From Paraburkholderia graminis C4D1M (GTDB taxonomy: Bacteria; Pseudomonadota; Gammaproteobacteria; Burkholderiales; Burkholderiaceae): a stretch of DNA of 64,000 bases. Position 1 is the stretch's first letter. Each line of letters starts with the position of its first letter. A model generated the notes under the pieces. That model did not search any database. It was not told the DNA's origin and saw only the letters and a list, made by a program, of their open reading frames with translations. Location: NCBI RefSeq assembly GCF_000172415.1, contig NZ_ABLD01000001.1, positions 248,001 to 312,000 on the forward strand, read 5' to 3'. Shown here piece by piece: positions 55,449-64,000 of this stretch. Position numbers and translations under genes: made by a program.

Positions 55449-55584
55449 ATGTGTCGTAAAACCACTGCCGCGCCGGCGAGGCCTCAGCGCACCGGAAAAG
55501 TTGGAAGAAAAAGCAAGGCGATATTTCGACACTCAGACGGAAGACGACGAACCGTCTACGCTTTAACAACCGGCTCGAGACTAG

Positions 55585-55863
55585 CTAGGCCTCAATAAGC
55601 GTCTGCGCTTGGGCCAAAAGCGCGGATGCCGCGAGAAGCTCCTTGCGCCCCGCCATCGCGAGTGCTGCAGTCGCGGTCTCCCTGAATAGGTTCTCGTCCG
55701 AGATTTGTGGAAGACCCTGCTCGGCGATGCGTGCGCGCCGCAGCCGGAGGGACGCCAACATCCCGAGAGCATCCAGTCTCTGCTCTTCCGACGCACCAGC
55801 TACTACCAGCTCTACCGCAGCAACCAACCGATTGATTGCACCTTCATATTCCGCTTTGTCCAC
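55585..55863 (-). CDS. Small helical protein, unknown function
   Basis: A 92-residue protein (MDKAEYEGAINRLVAAVELV, then ALGMLASLRLRRARIAEQGL and AGRKELLAASALLAQAQTLI) that is almost wholly alpha-helical with Ala and Leu repeats. It converges on the DUF934 gene. No ribosome site stands out and no family is recognised. Confidence 0.5.
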   Translation of the reverse strand: MDKAEYEGAINRLVAAVELVVAGASEEQRLDALGMLASLRLRRARIAEQGLPQISDENLFRETATAALAMAGRKELLAASALLAQAQTLIEA

Positions 55864-56144
55864 AACATTTCCCCCGGCTGGTCAGAATATAAGTTCGCCC
55901 ACTGGGACCGCGTACCGCAGTAGAGCCTACAAGGGCAGAGACAAGTGACGCGAGCGAGTTAGCCGTCGCACTGTTTCGGTTCAAGGTCGGAGTGGTAACG
56001 GTCGTGCTCGCATGCGGTGTAATCGGACTCGCCCGGCGACTGGTTGTTCCTAGAGTGACCTTTTGCCAGCACCAGTTGCTGACGCTGCTGATGCTGCCGC
56101 ACGTCAACAGAAGACCCAAATAGGCTTCTATTGTCCTCCGCAAA

Positions 56145-57206
56145 TCAATGGGTATGCCGATGATGGATGTCGGGAAAGTGGGCGTGCGTATGAGTAATAG
56201 GCGCATGCTGATGAGGATGCGTGTGCGGCTCGTCACCGTCCCAATTAAATCCATGCACATGCTGATGGTGCTCGTCGTGCCAGTGTCGATGGTTATGGTC
56301 CAGGGCCTCATGAGTGTGAGAATGCTCATGCCGCTCACGGATATGAAGCCAGATTCCCAAAGCCATAAGTACGGTCGCGGTCCAGAAAGACAGCGGTGGT
56401 ACCTCCGGCCACAGGAAAAGCGATAACGCGACGCCGAACACTGGGGCCACAGAAAAATACGCACCTGTTCGGGCGGTGCCGAGATTTCGAAGGGCGACGA
56501 CAAAAAGAACGAGGCTCACGCCGTAGCCAGCGAAGCCGGTCAGCATGGCGGCAGCCATCTTTCCGACGCCTGGCAGATGCGCGCCGAGAAGCAGCGCAAT
56601 GCACACATTGACGGGGCCGGCGACAAGACCTTTCACGCAGGCGATGACCATCGCGTCGTTCGCCGACACCTTCCGCGTCAGATTGTTGTCGACTGCCCAG
56701 GCCACGCACGCTGCGACGACGAGCAGTGCGCCGAGCGAAACCGGAGTGTCGCCAGGCTGCCACGAAAGGAGAACGCCGCCTGCCACTATCGCAACCATGC
56801 CAAGAAATACCTGCACGTCCACGTTCTCGCGGAACACAACCCAGGCGATTACCGCCGTGAACACACCTTCAAGATTTAGGACCAGAGAACTGGTTGCAGC
56901 GGAGGTCGTGGTGAGACCGAGCATCAGCAGCGCAGGCCCAGCGACCCCGCCAGCTGCGATTGCGCCGAGAAGCCAAGGTACTTCAACGACCTGAATCTGG
57001 TTTTCGTTCCGGCGTTCTGCAGTCGTGCGACGCAGGCGCTGAACAAGAATTCCGATGGCAAGACCAACGCCACTGCCTAGGTAGAAAAGTCCTGCGACCA
57101 TGAAAGGCGACAGCGTGCCAAGCAGCGTCTTGGCGAGTGGTGTAGTCGCGCCGAAGAGCGCGGCTGCCAGAAGTGCAGTGAAGGCGGCGTTATGGCGTGT
57201 GAACAT
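56145..57206 (-). CDS. EamA/DMT-type transporter with His-rich C-terminal tail
   Basis: The 353-residue product has ten predicted helices in two EamA repeats (about 8-140 and 150-285; LFGATTPLAKTLLGTLSPF, then LVVAACVAWAVDNNLTRKVS). After helix 10 comes a 65-residue tail in which about one residue in three is His (for example HEHSHTHEALDHNHRHWHDE). Such tails bind Ni, Co, Zn or Cu. The drug/metabolite transporter family usually exports small molecules, so a metal-related or metal-regulated function is an inference. No metal regulator is adjacent. Confidence 0.85.
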   Translation of the reverse strand: MFTRHNAAFTALLAAALFGATTPLAKTLLGTLSPFMVAGLFYLGSGVGLAIGILVQRLRRTTAERRNENQIQVVEVPWLLGAIAAGGVAGPALLMLGLTTTSAATSSLVLNLEGVFTAVIAWVVFRENVDVQVFLGMVAIVAGGVLLSWQPGDTPVSLGALLVVAACVAWAVDNNLTRKVSANDAMVIACVKGLVAGPVNVCIALLLGAHLPGVGKMAAAMLTGFAGYGVSLVLFVVALRNLGTARTGAYFSVAPVFGVALSLFLWPEVPPLSFWTATVLMALGIWLHIRERHEHSHTHEALDHNHRHWHDEHHQHVHGFNWDGDEPHTHPHQHAPITHTHAHFPDIHHRHTH

Positions 57207-57415
57207 GGAATAGATGTCTTGGAGCGACCGCTCGGCTAAAAAGATTGTAGGCGCTTGGCCGGCAGGTAGTCATTCATCGCAACCGCCGACGGATACCCCT
57301 CCTATAAGTGTCAGCAGGAGAGTATACGGCCCCCGCGGCATATGAAGGATATGCCATGGGGGCACACCATTCATGAAAAACAAAGGCTTCTCAATCGCGT
57401 TTGCCGCATCAAGGC

Positions 57416-57496
57416 AGGCTGGAAATCGCCGGCATGTTCGGCGCCGTGAAAGTACTTGAGCGGCTCGGCGGCAACGACTATCGCGACCCAGGCTGG
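57416..57496 (+). pseudogene. Short remnant resembling the end of a multicopper oxidase
   Basis: The frame reads RLEIAGMFGAVKVLERLGGN and then DYRDPGW. The AGMF-V-KV ... DY-DPGW pattern is, from memory, that of the C-terminal end of manganese-oxidase-type multicopper oxidases. The rest of the gene is absent on both sides, so at most this is a relic. Confidence 0.35.
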
Positions 57497-57640
57497 TTAA
57501 ACAGCCGAATTGGTGTGTCGGCGTCTGCTGACAAATTTCCCATTCAAACTACCGCGTCATGCCGACCGCCCGGCGCATGGCAGCAGTGATGCCCTGCCGT
57601 GCGCGCCAGTAGCCTTCCCACGGGTCAGGTTCTACCGCAA

Positions 57641-57684
57641 TTCAACACGCAAGAGCGCTCCGCGGCATACCGGAGCGTGTTGAA
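57641..57684. terminator. Long inverted repeat downstream of the CBS gene
   Basis: TTCAACACGC, a bulge and CGCTCCG pair with CGGAGCG TGTTGAA around an eight-base loop. It lies 23 bases past the CBS gene stop on the minus strand. There is no long T tract, so it may be a terminator or a protein-binding palindrome. Confidence 0.45.
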
Positions 57685-57706
57685 TCGTCCTGCGAACACC
57701 GCGTTT

Positions 57707-58462
57707 TTAATGTGCATCATTCGCTGGCCGACGGTCCGTATCGACTTCGTTTGCTGCCTGCTCCCAGAATTGCACGTCCCGCCCTTGGGGGGCACCGGCC
57801 TCTTCCCACAATGCTCTGGCGCGGGGGCGAATACGAGCATCACGCTCGGAGCTGCACTCGAGCTCCTCGATGTGCTTGCCGTTTGCATCGACTGACATGG
57901 TGACGACATCGTATCCGTTGGCAATCGCCGCCCAACTCGAAACATGCTGGGCTTTCTCAAACTGGGCGATTGCTGCTTGCACGGCCTCCTCCTTCGTCCC
58001 TTGGGCCACGGCAACGCGCATTAGCTCACTGTGATGCGGCATTCCCGCATCTCCCAGAACTTCCCTGTAGAAGACGACTTCGTATGGGCGGCGTTCTGAG
58101 GCGCCACCCTCCGCATCGCTCATGGAGATGACGCCGACCAGATGTCCATCGCCGTCCGTAACAGCGAGCCTTTGTACATGAGCCGCATGCATTGTCAGTA
58201 CTGCCGACTCAACTGAGTCGTCTTCGCTGCAATGAATGACGTCCAGCGACATCACGTCGCTGACTTTCATAACGTTTGAGTCGAAACCATCAGCCACGCC
58301 GCGCATTGCAATGTCGCGGTCAGTAATCATCCCAAGAACCGTGTCGTCCTGGCACACTGGAAGACACCCAATATTTTCCCGCTTAAGAAGGCGCGCTGCC
58401 GCGGCCAATGTCTGGTCCGGTCTAACGCAGACCGCTTCTTTCATCCGTTCTCTAACTAACAT
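57707..58462 (-). CDS. CBS-domain protein with C-terminal extension
   Basis: The ATG at 58462 (MLVRERMKEAVCVRPDQTLA), behind GAGGGGCGCATC, gives 251 residues. Two CBS motifs fill residues about 1-130 (IGCLPVCQDDTVLGMITDRDIAMRG and VQRLAVTDGDGHLVGVIS); these pairs bind adenosine nucleotides. The second half (about 140-250) has a strand-rich part, MRVAVAQGTKEEAVQAAIAQ, then YDVVTMSVDANGKHIEE, that I do not recognise. Probably a stress or energy sensor. The frame extends upstream but the ribosome site decides the start. Confidence 0.85.
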   Translation of the reverse strand: MLVRERMKEAVCVRPDQTLAAAARLLKRENIGCLPVCQDDTVLGMITDRDIAMRGVADGFDSNVMKVSDVMSLDVIHCSEDDSVESAVLTMHAAHVQRLAVTDGDGHLVGVISMSDAEGGASERRPYEVVFYREVLGDAGMPHHSELMRVAVAQGTKEEAVQAAIAQFEKAQHVSSWAAIANGYDVVTMSVDANGKHIEELECSSERDARIRPRARALWEEAGAPQGRDVQFWEQAANEVDTDRRPANDAH

Positions 58463-59123
58463 GATGCGCCCCTCATTGAAGGTCAATCGCGTAAAAGCCT
58501 GCCCGCCGTTCATGCAATTGAGGATGGGTTCGGCGAAGAAGGAGTGGCTGGTTGCGAGCCAAGGCGCGCGCATAGTGCGACACGAGTCCTGCACGCCACT
58601 GCGTCCGTTTCAATGGAAGCCGGTGCTTGATGGGGACCTGCGGGCAAGAAGTGTTCGTCGTCTGACGGGCGTGCCGACAGCTATTGCAGTCGGCCATTGG
58701 AGCGGCCGGAAAATTCAGCGTACTCCTTATTTGGAGGCAGAAATCACCTTATTTCGTTAACCGTTTTCAAAGTCTTAACAACCGAAAGCCGTCTTAGCCG
58801 GAAGCATCCGTCGCGGTTTTCATAAAACCGATGTTGCTTGAGACAGTCGAAGCGAGGGGCAGCTTCGATGCGAAATGATATCCGGGCATCGGCGCACCAA
58901 TTGTTGTGGCCCGGGTGCCGTTGGCGCGCGTTCCGCTGTTTGCTTGCTATGGATTCCTATTTCGTCCTCCCAGGGTTTTTCCTTCGCCAACGTCCTGGGA
59001 CGTGGCCATTGAGCGACACGCGCACGCTGCAGCAAACCCAGCCACGGAATGCGCCGAACCGGCAACAGGTGAAGCCCGAATCGTAAGTGCGCTTTCCTTC
59101 GCGGCGAGCCGCGCTCTGAACGC
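58463..59123. other. Gene-free interval
   Basis: These 661 bases lie between the CBS and receiver genes on the minus strand. No frame shows a ribosome site with sensible composition, and I see no repeat or hairpin worth naming. The CBS gene promoter should lie just right of 58463. Confidence 0.4.
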
Positions 59124-59561
59124 TCATGGCCAACGTCGTGAGTCGATGCCTTGTCTGCGCGACATTCCGTGATACTCGGAAGCGCGGAATGCCCGGCGGT
59201 ATCCACCGCGCGCGGCTATGAACGCCTCGGCCATACTTAATAACCGTCCAATTACAGCCGGTTTGCGAAAATACGCAGCCCAGTTGCGGACGGTGTAGGC
59301 CGGCTCTCGCACGGCGGACAGCAAGATTACCGGGACGGCGGCGAATGGCGGCCGGCGCTTCAATTGATGACAGAGCTCTTCGCCGCCCATCTCGGGCATC
59401 TGCAGGTCAGTGACAATTAGTTCTGGAAGCATTGACGACGCTTTGCGCAAGGCGTCCCGCCCGTTGTTTGCGACGAGCACATGATGCCCGCGGCTCTCAA
59501 ACGCCATTTTGAGGGCGTATCGGTTCTCCGCGTCGTCATCGACAAGCATTATGAGAGACAT
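59124..59561 (-). CDS. Stand-alone response-regulator receiver protein
   Basis: From the ATG at 59561 the product is 145 residues. The receiver fold is complete: acidic pocket MLVDDDAENRYALKMAF, phosphorylation site LIVTDLQMPEMGGEEL (Asp near 54), LLSA for the switch Ser and FRKPA for the conserved Lys. There is no output domain; the last 25 residues are basic and may be a short tail. It lies downstream of the GAF histidine kinase on the same strand, about 590 bases away, and may be its partner. Confidence 0.87.
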   Translation of the reverse strand: MSLIMLVDDDAENRYALKMAFESRGHHVLVANNGRDALRKASSMLPELIVTDLQMPEMGGEELCHQLKRRPPFAAVPVILLSAVREPAYTVRNWAAYFRKPAVIGRLLSMAEAFIAARGGYRRAFRASEYHGMSRRQGIDSRRWP

Positions 59562-60150
59562 CAGAGGGAGACCCAATTGTAAGTATGAGGTAGCGCGCAA
59601 GTAACGTACCCGGTGCATTGCCCAGCGGCCGCCGGCGGGTACCTCACGGCAGGATGCCCCTGACGTGTTCAGTGTCGAACTGCGCGAGCACACCCGAAGC
59701 CTCGACTAGCGCGCCGTTCATGGCGATGTTCCGCATACTGCATCGAGTGACGGACATTGCATGTCTTCCTGCTGGGGATGTCGTGCCCCAAACGTTGTAG
59801 CCGCTAATTGCCGCGACTGCATCGGCGCTCGAGCTCAGATTGTCTCTCGCGTTGTGACGCGGAGCACTGTTCCTCGGGACTCATCTGTCGGGAGGAATGC
59901 CGGACACGTCTGCACTCATTCCCACAGCAGGCGCTTGGGCAACTGTCCCGCTGCACAGCTGCGCTGACTAACGCGTTGTCGATGGTGCCTCGTGCTGTAA
60001 AGGTGCGGCGCTTCGAGCGGCGCACCGCTGGTCACTCAAGGGGGCGTGCACCGTGCGCATGTGCTGCAGTGGCATACCTCAAAGAGGCGTTGCTCGGGAC
60101 GCCGCTCGTGAGGACATGGAACTGCGTTCTGGTCGCGAGGTCCGGGTCTG
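59562..60150. other. Gene-free interval between kinase and receiver genes
   Basis: The 589 bases hold no convincing gene on either strand. Frames that span it have Cys/Arg-rich compositions typical of chance frames in GC-rich DNA. The receiver gene's own promoter may lie at the left end. Confidence 0.4.
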
Positions 60151-61389
60151 CTAAGAGGGGATGGTCGTTCGTCCACCGCCGCACTTCAGGACGGGGAGCC
60201 GCGCCGTAAAGCAGGTGCCGTCCCCAGCCGACGAACAAACCTCAATAGTGCCCCCATGCGCCTCGACAATCTCTTTGCAAATGAAAAGACCGAGTCCGAG
60301 CCCTCCACCCGGCGAACTCGACGGCGGTCGCCAGTACGGCTCGAATACTTTTAGCAGCACTTCAGACGGAATCGGCTCGCCGCGATTGGCCACACTGATA
60401 CAGATATGGTTGTCGTGAGTCGCCGCCCGAACAACGACGGGTTCGTCCGCCGCGCCGTGTGTCAAGGCGTTTCCAAGTAAATTCGATAGCAGTTGCTGCA
60501 TGCGGGATGGGTCACAATCGACGTGTCCAGTCAGCGCGAAGTCAGTGACTATATCGCGCGATGGATTGGCGAGTCTCAGCTCCTCAACCACTGCTCGCAG
60601 ACGCTCGTCGAGGTCGTCAACGGGCTGAATCGAAACAGCCATTCCGGACCCGAGCCGCCCCCTGGCAAAATCCATTACGTCATCGATAAGCCGCGCCATC
60701 CTCGATACGGTGCGCTTCAGCCGGTTACCTGCATTCACCAGACTCGTGTCGTCAGTGCGGCGAACCAGATATTCGGCCGTTGCATTAACCGCTGAGAGAG
60801 GATTGCGCAAGTCGTGCCCTAGCACGGCGATAAACTGTTCGCGCAATGTACCCGTCTCCCGCTCGGTGGTCAGTTGCGCCTCAGTCGATGACTGTCGCTG
60901 TTCGCTGTCAATCTGCATGGCAATCAGGGTAGCGAAGACCTCGAACATCCTGACGACTCGCGGCTCGGAAACGCGCGCCGGACTTGGGTCGATGGCGCAC
61001 AGATTCCCGAAGTAACTGCCACCCGGTGTGATGATGGGCACGGAGATATAACTCCGCAATTTGTATATCTTCGACGTGTGATGGTCCCGATAGGTAGCAT
61101 CAAGGCTGAAATCGTCGATGATGATTGGGGTGCGAGCAACACGCGACTCACAGCACAACGTGCTGTGCAACTCGAGTTGCTCGCCAGGCTTCAGCCCAAA
61201 ACCGATATTGTCCTGGACCGCGCAAGCGGTCCAACTGAGGTCAGTTACCCGAGCGACAGCGGAGAAACCCATTCCGGTCTCATCGCAAATCATCTTGAGC
61301 ATCGAAGGCACTGCTCCGATGCGCGATATCAACGCTATGTCACGGGCTATCGACTGGGGCGACTCGGTCGACGCTTCAGCACTGGGCAT
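60151..61389 (-). CDS. GAF-domain sensor histidine kinase
   Basis: The ATG at 61389, behind GGAGGACTC, gives 412 residues. Order: GAF domain (about 15-165; LCCESRVARTPIIIDDFSLD, then SYISVPIITPGGSYFGNLCA), HisKA dimerisation helix with the phospho-His in FIAVLGHDLRNPLSAVNATA (about 195), and HATPase (about 295-405) with N box LLSNLLGNALTHG and G box GLGLGLFICKEIVEAHGG. No membrane helix, so it is a cytoplasmic sensor. The GAF type resembles those of light- or ligand-binding kinases but lacks an obvious chromophore Cys. The lone receiver downstream may be its partner. Confidence 0.9.
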   Translation of the reverse strand: MPSAEASTESPQSIARDIALISRIGAVPSMLKMICDETGMGFSAVARVTDLSWTACAVQDNIGFGLKPGEQLELHSTLCCESRVARTPIIIDDFSLDATYRDHHTSKIYKLRSYISVPIITPGGSYFGNLCAIDPSPARVSEPRVVRMFEVFATLIAMQIDSEQRQSSTEAQLTTERETGTLREQFIAVLGHDLRNPLSAVNATAEYLVRRTDDTSLVNAGNRLKRTVSRMARLIDDVMDFARGRLGSGMAVSIQPVDDLDERLRAVVEELRLANPSRDIVTDFALTGHVDCDPSRMQQLLSNLLGNALTHGAADEPVVVRAATHDNHICISVANRGEPIPSEVLLKVFEPYWRPPSSSPGGGLGLGLFICKEIVEAHGGTIEVCSSAGDGTCFTARLPVLKCGGGRTTIPS

Positions 61390-62220
61390 GAGTCCTCCGG
61401 TCAGAGATACCAGCTTGCATTGATGGCAAGCCCGGCTGCTTACCCCATTATGTCTCACCAGCCGCACTTGCCGGGAAACGCAAGCGTGGCCGAGCAGTGC
61501 CGAGGTGAAGCGGTCAATCGCATGCTTTCCTTTCTTTCGAACGCCGTGAAGGGAATCGTGCCGATTGCCGCTGCCGGCATGCAGCTTCACGCGCGGATAC
61601 CAGACCGTCGTGTGGGCGGTGTTTCTCGTTTCGATACGGTCAGCGATTGCTTTCTTTATGGCAGTACGGTTCAGCCACTCGACGCTCCAGCAGAAGGCGA
61701 AAGTGACGACGTCAGGAATCGACGGGCGAGGCTTGAATCGGGCTAGCGCGACAATGGTTGAAAAATTCGGAACGCACGACAAGCAAGGCAGTGCAAACAC
61801 GAGACTGGCGGACATTAGCATTGTCAGCGCCGAGAATGGTACCGGCCATCGTCGTTTCCACTTCGATTTCGTTGGCCGTTCTGGGCGGCGTGGCCGCGAA
61901 AGCTGGTGGGGCGAAACTTGGCGTCGGTATCGTCCGCGTGATTCTGGAGCACGTTGGGGATGGGGCTCCGCTCCTGCGTCGGCGCCTTGTTTGGAGGTAA
62001 GCTGAGGCGCCAGACACCGTCCGAAGCGATATGCCTCGAAAACGCTGGCGAAAGACTGTCGGGAAACGCTACAACTGCTTATCTCTTGTCACTGCGTCCG
62101 CCGATTAGGGCCTGTGCTGACAGGAGTACTGAAGTTAAACGTCGTCCGATGCGAGGGACGGGCAAGGCCCTGCCTATCTGCCGCTTATTGACGGATTCCT
62201 CGTAGCAACAGCTGCAAGCG
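61390..62220. other. Interval containing only a pseudogene
   Basis: These 831 bases between the kinase gene and the 62221 gene contain the VIT-family fragment at 61758-61998 and otherwise no recognisable gene. The kinase promoter should be near 61400-61480. Confidence 0.4.
61758..61998 (+). pseudogene. Frameshifted C-terminal fragment of a VIT/CCC1-family transporter
   Basis: One frame reads SISLAVLGGVAAKAGGAKLG and VGIVRV, the penultimate helix of VIT-family iron/manganese transporters. The match then continues in another frame as WSTLGMGLRSCVGALFGG, their final helix. The change of frame falls near 61945, so one or two bases have been lost. The N-terminal three quarters of the protein are missing. 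It is a relic. Confidence 0.55.
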
Positions 62221-62742
62221 TCACGACTTAGGCCTCGGCTCGGGCCAAGGCCAACCTCTTTTTTCATTGCGCACATCCGCCTCCACGGGCGACACGGCCG
62301 TATCCGGTGCCTGGACCGGACTCGCCGCATGGGTGGCATCGTGCGACGGTTCGGCGCGAGCGCCCTCTTTAATATTCGAAAGCCCGGTCCCGAACCATTT
62401 CACTTTGTTCTGGACATGGCTGACATACGCCTTCCAGCCGTGAGGGTCACCGTCAAAAAGGTTGAGCTGTACCGTTGACGCCAGTGCGTCCCGGTTGAGC
62501 TCCACCTCAAGCAGCTCCCTTGGCCACACGCAGAATGCGCTGGTGACCCGTTTAGTAAATTCCGCGACCGTCATTCTTGACGGCAGCGCCCTGAGGAACT
62601 CGAGGTCCTGCAAAGAGTTTTCTCTCTGCGCGAGCTGCACCACCATAGCGTCGGGGCGGCCCATCTGGGCTAAACAGTTCAATGCTTCGAGAATATCGCC
62701 AAGATGAAGCAGCAGTTCCCGTCTATCAAATCGGTCGTCCAT
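62221..62742 (-). CDS. Unknown 173-residue protein
   Basis: A soluble protein starting MDDRFDRRELLLHLGDILEA, with a helical N-terminal two thirds (LEFLRALPSRMTVAEFTKRV, then VQLNLFDGDPHGWKAYVSHV) and a disordered Pro/Ala-rich end (WPWPEPRPKS). No signal peptide or membrane helix. It lies alone on the minus strand, left of the phasin gene. I do not recognise a family. Confidence 0.6.
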   Translation of the reverse strand: MDDRFDRRELLLHLGDILEALNCLAQMGRPDAMVVQLAQRENSLQDLEFLRALPSRMTVAEFTKRVTSAFCVWPRELLEVELNRDALASTVQLNLFDGDPHGWKAYVSHVQNKVKWFGTGLSNIKEGARAEPSHDATHAASPVQAPDTAVSPVEADVRNEKRGWPWPEPRPKS

Positions 62743-62928
62743 TGCAATTGTCCGTTCATTTCGTCGCTAGCGAGACGCGCCGTGTTCCGGCGCGACACCT
62801 CGTGCGCCAGCGCGTCATCGCCTGGAACGTGTCGCATCTCGGTCAATATGTGCTCGCGGAGCATGGCACTCCGCTAGCGAAAACCTGCACAGCATTCGTC
62901 GCTTCAGGACACGCCTTTCGTAAAGCAG

Positions 62929-62952
62929 AAATGCGAACCGGAGTTCGCATTT
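62929..62952. terminator. Hairpin after the phasin gene
   Basis: AAATGCGAAC, a CGGA loop and GTTCGCATTT form a perfect ten-base stem 37 bases after the phasin stop on the minus strand, ending in three T residues. Likely the phasin terminator. Confidence 0.7.
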
Positions 62953-62988
62953 ATAGACGTATAAGGTCCGCGAGAGAGACGAGGACGC

Positions 62989-63483
62989 TTACTGAACGGT
63001 GGAAACTTTCGACACGAACTGCTTTGCCGCCTTGTTGGCCGATTCATAGACGGTGCTAGCTGTGGAGAAGGCCGAGCTCCATGCTGCAATGGCCGATTCA
63101 CTTCCTGCCGGGGCATTCTTCGTGAGGTTTTCGACGAACCCTTGTGCCTCCCGCTGGAACTGCTGGCCCTGCGCTGTAGCGGCGGCTGAGATTTCGCTCT
63201 GGACTCCGACTAGGATTTCGTGAACCTGACGACCGTAGGCGACCGCCTTTTCCGCCGCGGGCTGGGAAAGACTCGCTTGCCGTGCGAGCAGCTCACCCGG
63301 GTTGCCGCCCGACATGGCTTTAGTGACATTTTCGTGGTTTTGGACGATAGCCGCTTTACTAACCTGCAGATTCAACGCGACCAGCTTTTCGAAACCTTCG
63401 AACACCTTGCTCGTTAGACCAAAAAGTGTTTCCAGGCTGGATTGCTGGGCGGTAACTAGTTGTTGGGGAATAAGAGTGCTCAT
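62989..63483 (-). CDS. phaP: Phasin (polyhydroxyalkanoate granule protein)
   Basis: From the ATG at 63483, behind TTACGGAGCAGTG, the product is 164 residues. It is Ala/Gln-rich and helical with the phasin-2 pattern (LETLFGLTSKVFEGFEKLVA, then NLQVSKAAIVQNHENVTKAM and YGRQVHEILVGVQSEISAAA). Phasins coat polyhydroxybutyrate granules. Length is slightly short of typical PhaP1 (about 190), so it is probably an additional phasin. It stands alone with its own terminator. Confidence 0.9.
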   Translation of the reverse strand: MSTLIPQQLVTAQQSSLETLFGLTSKVFEGFEKLVALNLQVSKAAIVQNHENVTKAMSGGNPGELLARQASLSQPAAEKAVAYGRQVHEILVGVQSEISAAATAQGQQFQREAQGFVENLTKNAPAGSESAIAAWSSAFSTASTVYESANKAAKQFVSKVSTVQ

Positions 63484-64000
63484 CACTGCTCCGTAAGGGT
63501 AAGGCAGGCGGCAGAAGGACGGGGGGTCCAAACAGAACCAGACCCGCACGCCACGAGGGGGAGTAAGGCAAATGCTGCGCTGCAACAAAATTCATTGTAC
63601 GGGGCAATGCCGCGAAGTCAATGAATTTCGCGATACCGCGGGTGTGGAGGGCGCTCGGTCGGACAAACGTCTGAGTTGTGCGAGCGGGGACGCGACGATA
63701 ACCCAGAAGCCACCTCCGTCCTGACGGCGAGTAACGGCGGGCAGTGGACGACTGCTGCGGCTTTCCGGCTCCGTCAACCGATTGGTCCTATTGATTGCCT
63801 TGCCAACGCGTGCGGTCGCATCGACAGGGGAAAGTCGGCTACCGGGACTCGAAGGCATTAAGCCGCGCCTGCTCCGTCTCATTCGAGTGCTGACGCTGAT
63901 ACGCTTCGAACAGGCGCCAGCAGAGTTGCGTCAGTCTCGCGGAGTTGCGGCCTGGTCCGCATACTCGGTGTTCATTGCCGATTGCACGGCGTTACGCCGG
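63484..64000. other. Right end of window, no clear gene
   Basis: The first 100 bases hold the phasin promoter. On the minus strand at the very end a frame (63858 to beyond 63950) reads RLTQLCWRLFEAYQRQHSNE and has protein-like composition, but a stop lies close upstream and no start codon was found, so I do not call it. Confidence 0.35.

Larger units (their letters stand above)
57207..57706. other. Gene-poor interval with a fragment and an inverted repeat
   Basis: About 500 bases between the transporter and CBS genes. They contain a short fragment resembling the end of a multicopper oxidase (57416-57496) and a strong inverted repeat at 57641-57684. Nothing else is recognised. Confidence 0.4.

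Noticed and set aside
63592..63882. A 96-codon minus-strand frame near the right edge
   Set aside because: Composition dominated by Arg, Ser and Pro with no ribosome site; likely chance.

Overview
The window looks like chromosome of a GC-rich betaproteobacterium of the Burkholderia, Paraburkholderia or Caballeronia group. This rests on a phasin, a BPSL0761-family protein, a DUF6471 protein, a DUF2970 protein, a CysI plus DUF934 sulfur-assimilation pair, glmS, glsA and many small secreted or lipid-anchored proteins of Burkholderiales type. No rRNA, tRNA or CRISPR array was seen. The assignment is inferred from gene content only.

Left part (1 to about 28 kb) reads as ordinary chromosome with strong GC-rich codon use. 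It holds an outer-membrane barrel protein cut by the window edge, a YafJ-type amidotransferase, a BON protein, and a tight operon of lipoproteins (3116-7241) with two tandem LssY_C-like proteins and a serine-hydrolase-like lipoprotein. Next come a flippase and glycosyltransferase pair with two AraC-type regulators, glmS with a dimethylformamidase-like gene, an NmrA-like protein, glutaminase, a DHA2 drug exporter, a carboxylesterase, a solitary MreB paralogue, a glycogen-debranching-type enzyme, two small secreted proteins, a 10-bp tandem repeat and a PAS-GGDEF diguanylate cyclase.

From about 28.04 kb the sequence changes. A Tn7-like transposition operon (tnsB, tnsC, tniQ and a fourth gene) runs leftwards to a terminator, followed by an array of repeats that looks like a transposon end. 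The fourth protein carries a C-terminal domain like the N-terminal DNA-binding region (DUF4096) of IS5-type transposases. An intact IS21-family element (34323-36790) sits just upstream of tnsB, without a target duplication, and neither tnsA nor the second transposon end is visible. Rightwards (36.8-42.1 kb) is an island of small orphan genes, including a family of unknown proteins present as an intact set and as a decayed second set.

The 42.2-50.5 kb stretch is a catabolic cluster on the minus strand: MFS anion symporter, class II aldolase-like protein, a ketol-acid reductoisomerase, a phthalate-dioxygenase-type reductase and a Rieske oxygenase alpha subunit. A GntR/FCD regulator lies on the other strand at its right side, and a 36-codon fragment of a close GntR relative lies inside the cluster.

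The right part (51-64 kb) holds a MocR regulator divergent from cysI and the DUF934 gene, a DMT transporter with a very His-rich tail, a CBS protein, a lone receiver protein, a GAF histidine kinase, a decayed VIT-family fragment and a phasin. Long gene-poor stretches between them look like worn DNA.
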